From Saccharomonospora cyanea NA-134 (GTDB lineage: Bacteria; Actinomycetota; Actinomycetes; Mycobacteriales; Pseudonocardiaceae): a stretch of DNA of 64,000 nucleotides. Location of the stretch: positions 1,043,538 to 1,107,537 of the forward strand of contig NZ_CM001440.1 in the NCBI RefSeq assembly GCF_000244975.1. Direction: 5' to 3'. Below, one piece after another: positions 63,762 to 64,000 of this stretch; within the stretch, counting starts at the first letter, position 1, and each line of letters begins with the position of its first letter. The notes below the pieces were generated by a model. The model did no database searches, had not been told where the DNA came from, and saw only the letters and a program-made list of their open reading frames with translations. Both the position numbers and the translations under genes were made by a program.

Positions 63762-64000
63762 ATGCCTGAAGAAAGCCAGCAAAGTCCCAGCCTCCAGCGT
63801 GCCGACGCGCGCAACCCGTGGCTGTTCGACACCCATGAGCTGAGTCGCCGACCCGGTTCGAGCCTGCCGCTGCGGCGTGAGCTGCCGGTCGAGACGGCGC
63901 TGGGCGTCCCCGACGTCGTCGAGGTGCCTTCGGGTTCGACGGTGACCGTGGACCTGCTCCTGGAGTCCGTGGTCGAGGGCGTGCTCGTGAGCGGCACCGC
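63762..64000 (+). CDS. YceD/DUF177-family protein, 3' end beyond the window
   Basis: The first 79 residues are present. NPWLFDTHELSRRPGSSLPL and VDLLLESVVEGVLVSG match the N-terminal half of DUF177, a protein usually followed by rpmF (L32) and rnc and linked to 23S rRNA or ribosome biogenesis. The ATG at 63762 is chosen because the family start is close to the PWLFDT motif. It lies 128 bases after sepIVA. Confidence 0.85.
   Translation, partial: MPEESQQSPSLQRADARNPWLFDTHELSRRPGSSLPLRRELPVETALGVPDVVEVPSGSTVTVDLLLESVVEGVLVSGT

Overview
The window looks like about 64 kb of high-GC actinobacterial chromosome, most likely from the Pseudonocardiaceae (Saccharomonospora or Amycolatopsis type). Supporting signs are about 70% GC, many GTG starts, a long-tailed HupB, a SepIVA-like DivIVA protein, a DUF397 protein, a complete Mce operon, and a gene order that broadly follows the Mycobacterium tuberculosis block running from cfp6/ilvBNC through serA, leuB, gltX, leuCD, hupB, mutT1, ppk, gpsA, ddl, thiL, ung, recG, pyc and coaD to the sepIVA/yceD region. 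The genus is inferred from remembered synteny and protein features, not from a database search. No CRISPR array, insertion sequence, prophage or rRNA gene was seen.

Layout. 1-13.9 kb: branched-chain amino acid and serine synthesis (ilvD at the left edge, ilvBNC, serA, leuB, cimA) with small accessory genes. 13.9-20 kb: gltX, a HAD hydrolase, tRNA-Gln and tRNA-Glu, an NdgR-like IclR regulator and the divergent leuCD. 20-38.5 kb: hupB, mutT1/ppk1/cofC, plsC/gpsA, cysteine dioxygenase, a flavoprotein with a divergent MocR regulator, ddl, an AsnC-type protein with DUF3515, thiL, ung, rpmB, a DhaL/FakA protein and recG. 38.5-45.5 kb: pyruvate carboxylase, an arginase-family protein, a PucR-type regulator and a beta-propeller protein. 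45.5-54.7 kb: a ten-gene Mce lipid-transport operon on the minus strand, most of it joined by 1- to 4-base start/stop overlaps. 55.2-58.5 kb: three consecutive genes for exported, cysteine-containing proteins divergent from mce. 58.5-64 kb: a SagB-type nitroreductase, a HelD-like helicase, rsmD, coaD, sepIVA and a truncated yceD.

The most interesting material is regulatory. Three genes or operons (ilvBNC, cimA and the cysteine dioxygenase gene) are preceded by short leader ORFs whose codons match the pathway: Leu-Val-Leu-Val-Ile, three consecutive Ile, and a Cys-Cys-Arg-Cys-Cys cluster. The first two are followed by intrinsic terminators with U-runs, the architecture of ribosome-mediated attenuation. 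All three leaders start 6-7 bases after a -10-like hexamer, so they are probably leaderless. At least eight ordinary genes share this TANNNT-then-6-to-8-bases-then-start arrangement.

A dispersed 21-bp repeat (8-base box CGGACACG plus a 13-base box) occurs at eight intergenic places, each 3' of at least one gene. It supplies the stop codon of cimA and of the PucR-type gene and extends the frame of the propeller gene. The exported triad beside mce and a small putative zinc-binding ORF overlapping the ilvB promoter are the best leads for undescribed proteins.
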